Positions 1 to 8,062 of a DNA stretch of 34,433 nt are shown in pieces. The first letter of the stretch is position 1, and each line of letters begins with the position of its first letter. The notes under the pieces are model-generated. The model did no database searches. It was not told the DNA's origin and saw nothing but the letters and a program-made list of their open reading frames with translations. The DNA comes from Oligoflexia bacterium (GTDB lineage Bacteria > Bdellovibrionota > UBA1018 > CAIPTA01): positions 1-34,433 of the forward strand of contig CAIPTA010000015.1 in the NCBI GenBank assembly GCA_903867855.1. The letters run 5' to 3'. The position numbers and the translations under genes are program-made.

Positions 1-2
1 AG

Positions 3-935
3 CACGAGACGCCGAAACCGGAGACAGTTTCGATCTCCCGCCAGAAACTCTTAGACATTTCCCGCTTGGACCAGAAGGCAACGCTTAGACTCAAAAAGTA
101 TACTGGCCCAAAGCTGCCGAAACTTCGCGAAGAAGTACCGAAAGAAAAGAAAAACCCGGCAGACGGGCGTGAGCGCTTACAAAAAATTCTCTCCATGGCG
201 GGGATTAGTTCGCGCCGTAAAGCGGAAGAACTTATCCTACTCGGCCATGTAACGGTGAACGGCAAAGTGGTGAATACGCTCGGCACCAAAGCCGATCCGG
301 TGGAAGATGTGATCGCCGTAGACGGCAAGGCGCTCGAAACCTCAACAGAAAAAGTTTACTATTTACTTAATAAGCCACGCGGTTATGTTTCCACCACGGA
401 AGATCCGCAAGGCCGCCAAACCGTGATGAATCTTATGACGGGCATCAAAACCCGGGTATATCCCGTGGGCCGCCTCGATTATGCTAGCGAAGGCCTGCTC
501 CTTTTTACCAACGATGGCGAAGTGGCCAATAAGCTCATGCATCCCTCCTCCGGGATTCGCCGCGTGTATGCGGTAAAAATTAAGGGTGAACTTAGCGAAG
601 AAAACCTGAAGGCACTGCGAAAAGGCGTGCAATTGAGCGATGGATTCATCCGTCCTCTGCGCGTGGCGAAACGCGAACATTTGCGCAATAAAGAGTGGAT
701 CGAGATCCAAATCACGGAAGGCAAAAACCTAGAGATTCGCCGTATTTTTGCGGTGCTTGGCCTGGATATTGATCGTCTGCGCAGGATTGGCCTCGGGCCT
801 CTTCGCATCGATGGCGTGCCTGTGGGTAAATATATCCGGATCTCAAAAAAAGATATCGAAGCCGTATTGGAAGACGCACAAGAGCTACTCGAAAAACGCG
901 AAAGTGCCGGTATAGTTTCCACTTTTCAAGTTTAG
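3..935 (+). CDS. rluB: RluB/RsuA-family 23S rRNA pseudouridine synthase, 5' end outside window
   Basis: Predicted to isomerise a uridine in rRNA to pseudouridine during ribosome assembly in the cytoplasm. An S4 RNA-binding domain (RLQKILSMAGISSRRKAEE) is followed by a catalytic domain with the family signature GRLDYASEGLLLFTNDGE; the Asp of GRLD is the family's catalytic residue. A basic C-terminal half carries the EGKNLEIRR motif. The reading frame is open without a stop from base 3. The only start near the usual N-terminus is a TTG at 66 without a Shine-Dalgarno, so I treat the gene as continuing upstream, with a charged Lys/Pro-rich N-terminal extension before S4. RluB, RluE, RluF and RsuA cannot be separated with certainty by eye; RluB (U2605 in E. 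coli) is the best guess from the S4 domain and length. Confidence 0.85.
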   Translation, partial: HETPKPETVSISRQKLLDISRLDQKATLRLKKYTGPKLPKLREEVPKEKKNPADGRERLQKILSMAGISSRRKAEELILLGHVTVNGKVVNTLGTKADPVEDVIAVDGKALETSTEKVYYLLNKPRGYVSTTEDPQGRQTVMNLMTGIKTRVYPVGRLDYASEGLLLFTNDGEVANKLMHPSSGIRRVYAVKIKGELSEENLKALRKGVQLSDGFIRPLRVAKREHLRNKEWIEIQITEGKNLEIRRIFAVLGLDIDRLRRIGLGPLRIDGVPVGKYIRISKKDIEAVLEDAQELLEKRESAGIVSTFQV

Positions 936-968
936 AATAGTAGACTAAAAAGAGATTACGGAGAATTT

Positions 969-1517
969 ATGCAACAAAAGAGCGATCGCAATCTATTGGC
1001 TATTTTTTGGATCCTACTGGGAACCACTCTCAGAGTGCTTCCTCATCCGATGAATCTCACGCCCATGAACTCCATCAGTCTTTTTGGTGGAGCCAAGTTG
1101 CCACGCTGGAAAGCACTGCTCGTTTCTTTGTCTGCCTTGGCATTCTCTGATTTTCTATTGGCGAAACTTCTCGGTTACCCTGCCTTTGGGATTTGGTCGA
1201 TCTTCACCTATTCAGGATTTGCTGCCATCGTATTGGCTGGTTCTTTTTTAAAGAAAAATTCCAGTGTAAGTCGCACTGCTGGATTTCTTGTGGGCTCCTC
1301 GCTCGGCTTTTGGCTATGGACCAACTTCGGCGTTTGGCTTCTCGAGGGAATGTACCCGCACACAGGGGCAGGATTCATCGATTGCTATGTGATGGCGCTG
1401 CCCTTCCTCCGCAACGCAATGATTGGTGATCTTGTTTCGGGCGCCATCTTCTTCGCAAGCTATGCGCTGGCAAAGAAACAAGTGGCTCGCCTTGGTTTTG
1501 TAGTGCAGGGCGCGTGA
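969..1517 (+). CDS. DUF6580-type integral membrane protein, possible small-molecule transporter
   Basis: A 182-residue inner-membrane protein with about five hydrophobic segments. The N-terminal pattern (RVLPHPMNLTPMNSISLFGGA, then a conserved SDFLLAK loop) matches what I recall of the DUF6580 putative transport family, which resembles ECF-type substrate-binding components; the substrate is unknown. The start is set by GGAG at 960-963, five bases before ATG. Its stop overlaps the GTG start of the next gene by 4 bp (GTGA), so translation of the secreted hydrolase downstream is probably coupled to it. The family call is from memory of the sequence pattern. The membrane topology is directly visible. 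Confidence 0.7.
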   Translation: MQQKSDRNLLAIFWILLGTTLRVLPHPMNLTPMNSISLFGGAKLPRWKALLVSLSALAFSDFLLAKLLGYPAFGIWSIFTYSGFAAIVLAGSFLKKNSSVSRTAGFLVGSSLGFWLWTNFGVWLLEGMYPHTGAGFIDCYVMALPFLRNAMIGDLVSGAIFFASYALAKKQVARLGFVVQGA

Positions 1518-2446
1518 ATACAATTATTCTTCTTAGTTTTTTCCTTCTCTCCTCTTTTGCGGGAGCCGTAGAGAATACTTCTGGGCCATCTTTTCTGTTA
1601 GAAAATCGCATGGCAAAGGAAGAAGCGGACCTAAAAGTTGTGCCAGGTGCAGAGAAGAAAATCATCTGGTTCGATCCCGATCATAAGTTCCCCACCGATT
1701 ATGCCATTCTCTATCTCCATGGCTTTTCCGCTTCTCGCCAGGAAATTTCACCAGTTACTGAACTCGTGGCCAAAGATATCGGCGCCAATTTTTACGCTAC
1801 TCGCTTCACTGCACATGCCATACAAAATCCGGATGCGTTTGCCACCGTGACTGCAGAAGATTGGTATCGAGATGCGGAAGATGCTCTCGAAGTGTCCAAA
1901 GAGATCGGCAAGAAAACGATTATCATGGCTACCTCTACGGGAACCATTCTCGCCACTCGATTGGCCCTGCAAAACCCTGAGCAAGTGGCGGCAGTGGTGA
2001 TGATCTCACCAAACTTTGGCCTACGTAATCCGTTTTCAGCACTGCTAAAACTCCCCGCTCCGATCAGCAACCTATTAGCCAGAGTTTTCTTGGGGCAATA
2101 CCGTCATTGGATGGCGAAGAATGATGGCCAAGCGAAATATTGGGATACGAAATACAATAGCCACGCCTTAGTAGAACTTATGCGCATGGTGAGCTGGGTG
2201 CAGGCGCAGGATCTCCATAAACTCACAGTGCCTGTTCTGATGGTGTATTCCCCGAACGATGATGTGATCAATCCAGATGTAATTCCGGATCGATTTAAAG
2301 AACTCGGTAGCACCGTAAAAGAGCTAGAAACCTGGACAGTGACCAACGATCATCTAATCGCGGGAGATATCATTTCTCCCAAAGGCACTCAGCCGCTGCG
2401 AGAGCGCGTGGTGCGTTTCCTGCGCACGGCTCTCAGCCCTAAATAA
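1514..2446 (+). CDS. Secreted alpha/beta hydrolase (carboxylesterase/lipase-like)
   Basis: A 310-residue protein with an N-terminal signal peptide (ILLSFFLLSSFAGA), so probably periplasmic or exported. The alpha/beta-hydrolase core is recognisable: strand and oxyanion loop AILYLHGF, nucleophile elbow MATSTGT with Ser141, acid loop YSPNDDVINP, and catalytic His in TNDHLIAG. The elbow reads A-T-S-T-G, lacking the first Gly of the canonical G-x-S-x-G; this occurs in some hydrolase subfamilies. Translation starts at a GTG that overlaps the stop of the DUF6580 gene, so the two form an operon. The substrate cannot be inferred. The downstream gene mepA converges on it, with five bases between the stops. 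Confidence 0.8.
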   Translation: MNTIILLSFFLLSSFAGAVENTSGPSFLLENRMAKEEADLKVVPGAEKKIIWFDPDHKFPTDYAILYLHGFSASRQEISPVTELVAKDIGANFYATRFTAHAIQNPDAFATVTAEDWYRDAEDALEVSKEIGKKTIIMATSTGTILATRLALQNPEQVAAVVMISPNFGLRNPFSALLKLPAPISNLLARVFLGQYRHWMAKNDGQAKYWDTKYNSHALVELMRMVSWVQAQDLHKLTVPVLMVYSPNDDVINPDVIPDRFKELGSTVKELETWTVTNDHLIAGDIISPKGTQPLRERVVRFLRTALSPK

Positions 2447-2451
2447 ATTCT

Positions 2452-3177
2452 CTACTCGATTTCTTGGATAAGCTCATTGGTAGTAGAGCAACCAGAGCCG
2501 AGCGGTGGATCCTCTTGAACAGTGCATTTTGGGCTATTAGCCGGACAATTAATTCTCACATGCATATGATTTTGATGATTCACGAGGGGACGAATTCTTC
2601 TCAACGCATCGGAATCCTCAGAAAACTCATGGATCGATTTAGCATAGTCGCAAAGGGCCAACTTAATCACCGGATCCATGAAGATTCGATTCACTTGATT
2701 ACTCGCCGCTAATTTTTGAACTAAACGCCAATTCCGCTCCAGGTCAAAATTTGGCGTTACCTTGCCTTTGGCCACGAAAATTTCATGGAGGCCAGAATCA
2801 TCGCTAGGATCTTGCTCCTGATGGTTCATGCGGAAGTAGATGATATCCGCGTCGAGGCCATTTTGATGGCTATCGTGACCTGAAATCCGCCCGCCCTGCT
2901 CCTGAGCGATATCGGCAATCTGTAATCTCTCCCCGGCAGGGAAATTGGCGTGAATCTCAGCGGCAGCCCCCGTGAGCAAATCTAAAAGCTCAGTAGAGCC
3001 ATAGCGCCGCCCACGCCCACGCACAATTTTTAGCCAACCATTTCCTTCGGGATTTGCCAGTTCAGACGCATGAACCAAGGCCCCATTATTATAAAAACCG
3101 ATGGCCTGCTCAATAACATCCGCCCTGGCAATATTGCTAGAGAACACGCAAATTATCGGCAACAGGAGATGCATCAT
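2452..3177 (-). CDS. mepA: Penicillin-insensitive murein endopeptidase, peptidase family M74
   Basis: Predicted periplasmic metallopeptidase that cleaves D-Ala-meso-DAP cross-links in peptidoglycan. After a signal peptide (residues 1-19) the M74 zinc site is present: GHDSHQNGLDADI gives His104 and Asp111, seven apart as in E. coli MepA (His113/Asp120), and the C-terminal NHMHVRI supplies the third ligand. The YGSTELL motif near residue 60 is also typical. The start was chosen at the ATG ending at 3177: the preceding in-frame ATG at 3192 overlaps a GGAGG sequence that sits eight bases before 3177 and would serve as its ribosome site. The gene is divergent from the L,D-transpeptidase at 3308, so two opposing wall activities (cutting 4-3 bonds, making 3-3 bonds) share one intergenic region. 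Confidence 0.9.
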   Translation of the reverse strand: MMHLLLPIICVFSSNIARADVIEQAIGFYNNGALVHASELANPEGNGWLKIVRGRGRRYGSTELLDLLTGAAAEIHANFPAGERLQIADIAQEQGGRISGHDSHQNGLDADIIYFRMNHQEQDPSDDSGLHEIFVAKGKVTPNFDLERNWRLVQKLAASNQVNRIFMDPVIKLALCDYAKSIHEFSEDSDALRRIRPLVNHQNHMHVRINCPANSPKCTVQEDPPLGSGCSTTNELIQEIE

Positions 3178-3272
3178 GTTTCTTCCCTCCATGGAAAATA
3201 ACGAAATCCTAACATGTTTATTAAGTTTAACTGATCAGAAGGAGAAGACAAGCCCAGGCGGCCTTTAAGTGC

Positions 3273-3307
3273 TTGACTGCAAAATCCTACACTATATAAG
3301 TGCCTAC
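3273..3307 (+). promoter_or_regulatory. Promoter of the L,D-transpeptidase gene, predicted leaderless
   Basis: TTGACT at 3273-3278 and TATAAG at 3295-3300 are separated by 16 bp, a good sigma70-like pair. The expected start of transcription, about seven bases after the -10 box, falls at 3307-3308, at the ATG of the gene. No Shine-Dalgarno precedes that ATG, so a leaderless mRNA is predicted. The upstream in-frame GTG at 3269 lies before the -35 box and cannot be on this transcript. Confidence 0.65.
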
Positions 3308-4447
3308 ATGAAAAACGGAAAAATCATTCTCTTAGCGTCGTTTATTCTCTTCTTTAGCTCGCTTGCAGCCCATGCCCAAGCGCCGATATGGACGGATCTC
3401 GGCGATATCGCTCGCTATCGACCTGACATAATGCCCGATGCCGCAATCATTCTAAGTTCTCTGCGCACCAAGAACGCACTCTATGCCCCAAACAGAGAAA
3501 ATTTTGTTGGCAATATTCAGCTGCAAGAATATCCAGTAGCTGGCCAGGCAGATGCAGTTAACTACAAAAACGTTACCGCGATCATGCAAGACACTGAGGG
3601 AAATCTCTTTTTCCGTCGCTTTTCTTTAAGCGTGGCGGGTAACCCTCGCGCCGTCCAAAGCGTGAGCATTTTGGAAGATATCGCACTTAGCGATACTCAT
3701 TTCGCCGTGAATACCGGCCTTATTCAGCGCATGGTGCTGCTCCATGATGATGAACACAAAATTTTTCTACTCTATCCACTGGGTGTTGGATCTATCGATG
3801 CAGGAGTGATGCATCCGGGTCGAGTGAGCTTGCTCACTCCGCTGTATCAAAATGCGGTGCTAAAGCGTGGCACTGTGCAATCTCATCGCACGGATCCCAG
3901 CTACTACCGCAATGAAGCCTTTATGCCGATCACGAATGCCCGCGGCATCCTTACTCCAATCGCCTTTCATATCAGCATTCTTTCGGATGACGATTGGGCC
4001 AATAAAGGTGGAAACTATTTAGTGAGGGGCTTTGATTCCCATGGCTGCATGCGACTTCGCCAAAAAGACCTGCGCGAATTTTATAAAATTGTGATGAATG
4101 GCGCTAGCGAAGAGCTGCCAGTAAATGTTTCTTATTTTGTTACTTTTGAAAACTCCGCAAATGGACCCATCATTTTTGGTTCCGAATCTGATACGAGTGC
4201 TGAAAAAAGTCTTACAGAGGTGCATCCCTACCCATTGAACCTAGCCTACTATCAGCGAGTGCAAAATGTGGCAGGTCCTGGCGAGCCACCGCGCCCAGGC
4301 AGAGATCCAGTGGAAGGCCTCGTGCTGCTTGAAAAAGTATATTCCAATGCACCGCCCTTAAGCCGCTTGGTGGGCATCGATGGCGACGACATGACAGACC
4401 TAAACGATTTCTTAGGTCTCACAGAAGATCAACCACTACATCACTAA
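3308..4447 (+). CDS. L,D-transpeptidase (YkuD family), periplasmic
   Basis: A 379-residue exported protein with a signal peptide (MKNGKIILLASF... cleaved near AHAQA). The YkuD active site is clear: His221 in IAFHISI, then SHGCMR with catalytic Cys247 and the following Arg. The family makes 3-3 cross-links in peptidoglycan, attaches lipoproteins to it, or in predators edits prey wall. It is longer than a minimal YkuD domain; the first 130 or so residues before the catalytic domain resemble no domain I know. The start at ATG 3308 fits both the signal peptide and the promoter. It converges on acs, the two stop codons abutting (TAA/TTA at 4445-4450). Confidence 0.85.
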   Translation: MKNGKIILLASFILFFSSLAAHAQAPIWTDLGDIARYRPDIMPDAAIILSSLRTKNALYAPNRENFVGNIQLQEYPVAGQADAVNYKNVTAIMQDTEGNLFFRRFSLSVAGNPRAVQSVSILEDIALSDTHFAVNTGLIQRMVLLHDDEHKIFLLYPLGVGSIDAGVMHPGRVSLLTPLYQNAVLKRGTVQSHRTDPSYYRNEAFMPITNARGILTPIAFHISILSDDDWANKGGNYLVRGFDSHGCMRLRQKDLREFYKIVMNGASEELPVNVSYFVTFENSANGPIIFGSESDTSAEKSLTEVHPYPLNLAYYQRVQNVAGPGEPPRPGRDPVEGLVLLEKVYSNAPPLSRLVGIDGDDMTDLNDFLGLTEDQPLHH

Positions 4448-6373
4448 TTATTTGCGATGCTTAATCAGGTCTTCCACCACGCTTGGATCAGCGAGAGTGG
4501 AAGTATCACCCAAGCTATCCAACTGATTTTCGGCAATCTTGCGCAAAATTCTGCGCATAATTTTTCCGGAACGAGTTTTGGGCAGTTGCGGCGCCCATTG
4601 AATTTTATCAGGCGTAACAATGGCGCCGATCTCGTGGCGTACCCAGTTGCGCAGTTCTGTTTCGAGGGCATCATCACCAACGATACCGGAATTGAGCGTC
4701 ACATACACGTAGAGGCCTTGGCCCTTAATGTCGTGAGGAAAGCCAACAGCCGCTGCTTCCGCCACCTTGGGATGGGCCACGAGCACGCTTTCCACTTCGG
4801 CGGTGCCGATTCGGTGCCCGGAAATATTGAGCACATCATCCACGCGGCCCGTGATCCAATAATAGCCATCTGCATCCCGGCGCGCGCCATCGCCAGTGAA
4901 GTATTTTCCGGGGAAAGTACTGAAATAGGTTTGGCGGAAACGATCGTGATCGCCAAATACTGTGACCATTTGGCCGGGCCACGAATCCGTGATGCACAGA
5001 TTTCCTTCACATGCCCCTTGCAGCACATCGCCTTTTTCGTTCACGATCACGGGCTGCACGCCGAAGAAAGGTAAAGTGGCTGAACCCGGCTTGAGCGTGG
5101 TTGCACCAGGAAGGGGAGAAATAAGTATGCCCCCTGTTTCTGTTTGCCACCAAGTATCCACAATCGGGCATCGCTCATCACCAACCACGCGGTAATACCA
5201 CATCCAAGCCTCTGGATTAATCGGTTCTCCCACCGAGCCGAGCACACGGATCGATGCGCGTGAAGTTTTCTTCACGGGCTCATCGCCCTCTTTCATGAGA
5301 GCCCGAATCGCCGTAGGTGCAGTATAAAATATATTTACTTTATACTTATCGATCACCTCCCAGAAGCGAGAGACGGTGGGATAGTTTGGCACACCCTCAA
5401 ACATCAACGTGGTAGCGCCGTTGGCGAGCGGACCATAAACAATATAACTATGACCCGTAACCCAGCCCACATCGGCCGTGCACCAATAGATCTCTCCCTC
5501 TTTATAGTCGAATACATATTGATGAGTGATCGAAGCATGAAGCAGATATCCTGCCGTAGTGTGTAGTACGCCCTTGGGCTTATTCGTGGATCCCGAGGTA
5601 TAAAGAATAAACAAAGGATCTTCTGCGTTCATATGCTCTGGTTCACAAAGAGTAGCAGCCGCTTTCATTTCAGTGAGCAAATCTACATCACGTCCGGCCA
5701 CAAGCTTCAAGGCATCCCCACTTCGATTGGTAACGAACACTTTATCCACAGAAACCTTTTTGAGCGCCTCATCAACATTCACTCGAAGTGGAATCTTTTT
5801 CCCGGCGCGCAGGCCGATATCTGCGGTGATCAAATACTGCGCTTTGCAATCTTTGATTCGATCTGCGAGCGCATCGGCAGAAAAACCACCAAAAACCACA
5901 GAGTGCGGGGCTCCGATTCTAGCGCAGGCAAGAATGGCAAACGCTGCTTCCGGAATCATCGGCATATAAATGGTTACAAACTCGCCGCGTTTCACGCCAT
6001 TGGCCTTCAGCACATTGGCCATGCGGTTCACCTGTTCGGCCATCTCAGCATACGTAATCTTTCGAGCTGCTTCCTTCGGATTATCCGGCTCCCAAAGGAT
6101 CGCCGTCTGATTTCCCCGCTTCGCCAGGTGCCGATCGATGCAATTGTAGGATGCGTTCAACTCACCACCTTGAAACCAACGCACATGAACTGGTGGCTCA
6201 AAGCTGGTATCTTTCACTTTTGTCCATGGCTTAAACCAATCCAAACGAGCTGCCTCGCGACCCCAAAATGCTTCCGGGTCGCGGATCGATTCAGCATAGA
6301 GAGAATGATATTGATCCTCACTGCACAAGGTTGAGGATTTGATGTTATTTTTGACAGGAATTGAATTGCTCAT
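4448..6373 (-). CDS. acs: Acetyl-CoA synthetase (AMP-forming)
   Basis: Cytosolic enzyme that activates acetate with ATP and CoA to acetyl-CoA. It aligns by eye with E. coli Acs over its full length (641 versus 652 residues). Diagnostic segments: the P-loop-like [27 protein letters not shown], the adenylate-binding [35 protein letters not shown], and the C-terminal [13 protein letters not shown], where Lys604 corresponds to the acetylation-controlled lysine (Lys609 in E. coli). The start is the ATG at 6371-6373. A TTG in frame at 6412 would add 13 residues, but the predicted promoter overlaps that stretch and no ribosome site precedes either codon, so the shorter, probably leaderless form is preferred. 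Confidence 0.96.
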   Translation of the reverse strand: MSNSIPVKNNIKSSTLCSEDQYHSLYAESIRDPEAFWGREAARLDWFKPWTKVKDTSFEPPVHVRWFQGGELNASYNCIDRHLAKRGNQTAILWEPDNPKEAARKITYAEMAEQVNRMANVLKANGVKRGEFVTIYMPMIPEAAFAILACARIGAPHSVVFGGFSADALADRIKDCKAQYLITADIGLRAGKKIPLRVNVDEALKKVSVDKVFVTNRSGDALKLVAGRDVDLLTEMKAAATLCEPEHMNAEDPLFILYTSGSTNKPKGVLHTTAGYLLHASITHQYVFDYKEGEIYWCTADVGWVTGHSYIVYGPLANGATTLMFEGVPNYPTVSRFWEVIDKYKVNIFYTAPTAIRALMKEGDEPVKKTSRASIRVLGSVGEPINPEAWMWYYRVVGDERCPIVDTWWQTETGGILISPLPGATTLKPGSATLPFFGVQPVIVNEKGDVLQGACEGNLCITDSWPGQMVTVFGDHDRFRQTYFSTFPGKYFTGDGARRDADGYYWITGRVDDVLNISGHRIGTAEVESVLVAHPKVAEAAAVGFPHDIKGQGLYVYVTLNSGIVGDDALETELRNWVRHEIGAIVTPDKIQWAPQLPKTRSGKIMRRILRKIAENQLDSLGDTSTLADPSVVEDLIKHRK

Positions 6374-6408
6374 ATTAGTATTATCGAAACAGGGAAAGGC
6401 ATTGTCCG
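6374..6408 (-). promoter_or_regulatory. acs promoter, predicted leaderless
   Basis: On the minus strand CGGACA (6408-6403) and GATAAT (6385-6380) are 17 bp apart. Exactly six bases separate the -10 box from the acs ATG, so the predicted first transcribed base is the A of the start codon. The -35 hexamer overlaps that of the divergent gene at 6437. Confidence 0.6.
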
Positions 6409-6436
6409 TCAATTCTCGATGCGTTAAAATACACAG
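6402..6436 (+). promoter_or_regulatory. Promoter of the secreted-protein gene at 6437, predicted leaderless
   Basis: TTGTCC (6402-6407) and TAAAAT (6425-6430) are separated by 17 bp, and six bases lie between the -10 box and the ATG at 6437. The TAA inside the -10 box is in frame with that ATG, so no earlier start is possible. The -35 shares bases 6403-6407 with the acs -35 on the opposite strand. Confidence 0.6.
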
Positions 6437-7195
6437 ATGCTAGCCTTGCTTTCCCTACTTTTACCTGTTGCGGTTTTTGCCCAAAGCACTCCCCAGATGC
6501 AGGGAAATATTTTCTATCCAAGCAGCAAAAGTAGCCCGAGCTACAAATATGAAAAGACTACCATCGAAACTCCGGATGGTGGGCATCGCAGCCATATTCG
6601 CTACACGGATCTCGAGGGGAAAATTCTCGTGGAAGAAGAATTTGTGTACCAAGGAGAAACCCCAATTCTCTACAGATATGACCAAAAACAAGTTCACGAG
6701 ATCGGCGAAATCAAGATCGAACAGAACAAGGTATTCTACAGCTACACAAAACAAGGAAAAACAGAAACTGATTCGGATAGCCTCGAGCCGCAGACTGTTT
6801 TCACAGACATGATCCCTACTGTATTACAGAAAAATTGGGAGCTCCTCCAAAATGGCGATTCTGTAAAAGTGCGCTTGCTCCTCGTGGAGCGATTGGAAAC
6901 TGTGGGCTTTAAATTTTTCAAAGATAAAGAGCGCGACTGCCAAGGAATTCCCGCCGTAGATTTTACCATGAAGCCATCTAGCTTCATCATAGCTGCCCTC
7001 GCGCCTTCGATTACCATCACAGTTTCGAAAGCGCCTCCGCATCGCCTTCTAGAAACGAGTGGTAGGTTGCCCGTGCGAGTAGCTGAAGTGCCAGACCCGA
7101 AGCGGCGGCAAGACTGGCGCGCCATCGATGCAAAGATGAGCTTAAGCTATCCGCAGGAAACGCCAAACCCTAGCGTAGGGAAGGATTCGAAGTAA
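6437..7195 (+). CDS. Secreted protein of unknown function, related to the protein at 27891
   Basis: A 252-residue protein with a short signal peptide ([14 protein letters not shown]) and a predicted all-beta periplasmic or outer-membrane-associated body. I do not recognise a named domain. It shares a clear block with the protein at 27891: here [12 protein letters not shown] followed by [17 protein letters not shown], there TDSDDIKPDQVF followed by VRFGILERGETVGFKF; the preceding Tyr/Lys-rich strands are also alike. The pattern of repeated short strands ([26 protein letters not shown] at the N-terminal end) suggests a DUF3108-like or lipid-binding beta-sheet protein, but this is a guess. It is divergent from acs and its 3' end overlaps that of mtgA by 26 bp. 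Confidence 0.7.
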   Translation: MLALLSLLLPVAVFAQSTPQMQGNIFYPSSKSSPSYKYEKTTIETPDGGHRSHIRYTDLEGKILVEEEFVYQGETPILYRYDQKQVHEIGEIKIEQNKVFYSYTKQGKTETDSDSLEPQTVFTDMIPTVLQKNWELLQNGDSVKVRLLLVERLETVGFKFFKDKERDCQGIPAVDFTMKPSSFIIAALAPSITITVSKAPPHRLLETSGRLPVRVAEVPDPKRRQDWRAIDAKMSLSYPQETPNPSVGKDSK

Positions 7196-8003
7196 CTGGA
7201 TCGTCTTCATCATCCGCAGGCTCTGGAGCTGCAAGACCAGGATTCAGCATCGGGTGAGGAGCAGCCTCAAAATTAAGCGGACGCGCCAACTCAGTAGTAA
7301 ACTCTTCATCGGTGAGTCGGTGAGTGACATGCAATTTCTCTAAAATTGAAGCGATAATTGATCTAGCAAAAGGCGAAAGCTCTCGTTTGCGAAAAGAAAT
7401 ACTGTAACGTTTCGGGCTCGGTAAAAGCATCGCGAGAAATGCGCCTTCTTTGGCATTTAGTTCGGCGGGAGATTTTTGAAAATAATAATTCGAGGCCGGA
7501 CCAATTCCATACAAGCCCTCACCAAACTCCGCCACATTCAAATAGGTTTCCAGTATTTTTCTTTTGCCCACTTGTTTCTCTAGACGAAGCGCGAGCACTA
7601 GCTCTTTCACTTTTCGCCAAAGCGTTTTCTCGCCCGTGAGATAGACATTCTTCACCACTTGCTGGGTGATTGTGCTGCCACCGCGCACGAAGCGATGCTC
7701 TTCCATATCTCGCTTATAGGCTTCGATGAGCTGATTAAAATCATAGCCATTGTGCTGATAAAAGGCATCGTCTTCACTGATCACAATGGCCGACACAGCG
7801 ATCTTAGAAACTTGATCTACGCCCACCCACTTCACCGGGCGCTGCTTAATTACGCGCATTTGCACCGGCTTACCTTTGCCTCGGTAATTCACCCAAACAT
7901 AATGCGTTTTGAGCTCACCAACATCGGTGGCAATAGCCACGGCATAAAAAACCACGGCATAAAAACCTAAACAGAATACGAGAAGAAGGAAAAAGCGATG
8001 CAT
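7170..8003 (-). CDS. mtgA: Monofunctional biosynthetic peptidoglycan transglycosylase (GT51)
   Basis: Inner-membrane-anchored enzyme that polymerises lipid II into glycan strands on the periplasmic face. A single N-terminal transmembrane helix (residues 4-25) is followed by a GT51 domain with the hallmark motifs: SEDDAFYQHNGYD, with the catalytic Glu, RGGSTITQQVVKN, the RKVKELVLALRLEKQ segment and KRKILETYLNVAEFGEGLYGIGPA. There is no transpeptidase domain; the protein ends in a short Pro/Asp-rich tail, so it is the stand-alone form. The last 26 bases overlap the convergent gene at 6437-7195. AAAGGA lies directly against the ATG, an unusually short distance for a Shine-Dalgarno. Confidence 0.92.
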   Translation of the reverse strand: MHRFFLLLVFCLGFYAVVFYAVAIATDVGELKTHYVWVNYRGKGKPVQMRVIKQRPVKWVGVDQVSKIAVSAIVISEDDAFYQHNGYDFNQLIEAYKRDMEEHRFVRGGSTITQQVVKNVYLTGEKTLWRKVKELVLALRLEKQVGKRKILETYLNVAEFGEGLYGIGPASNYYFQKSPAELNAKEGAFLAMLLPSPKRYSISFRKRELSPFARSIIASILEKLHVTHRLTDEEFTTELARPLNFEAAPHPMLNPGLAAPEPADDEDDPVTSNPSLR

Positions 8004-8026
8004 TCCTTTGTGCTAAGTAACATAGC

Positions 8027-8062
8027 TAGACCAAGCTGACAAATTGGAATTAGAATCAAGCG
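8027..8062 (+). promoter_or_regulatory. Promoter of the gene at 8063, predicted leaderless
   Basis: TAGAAT at 8051-8056 lies exactly six bases before the ATG at 8063. TAGACC at 8027-8032 is a fair -35 candidate at 18 bp spacing. No Shine-Dalgarno is present, so the transcript is predicted to begin at the start codon. Confidence 0.5.

Noticed and set aside
910..960. TTTAG/CTAAA stem after the pseudouridine synthase gene as a terminator
   Set aside because: Only five A/T-rich base pairs and no T-tract.
3269..3307. Upstream GTG start extending the L,D-transpeptidase by 13 residues
   Set aside because: It precedes the -35 box of the predicted promoter and would spoil the signal peptide n-region.
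4457..5074. 205-codon open frame opposite acs
   Set aside because: Entirely antisense to a strongly conserved acs sequence, with no start signal.
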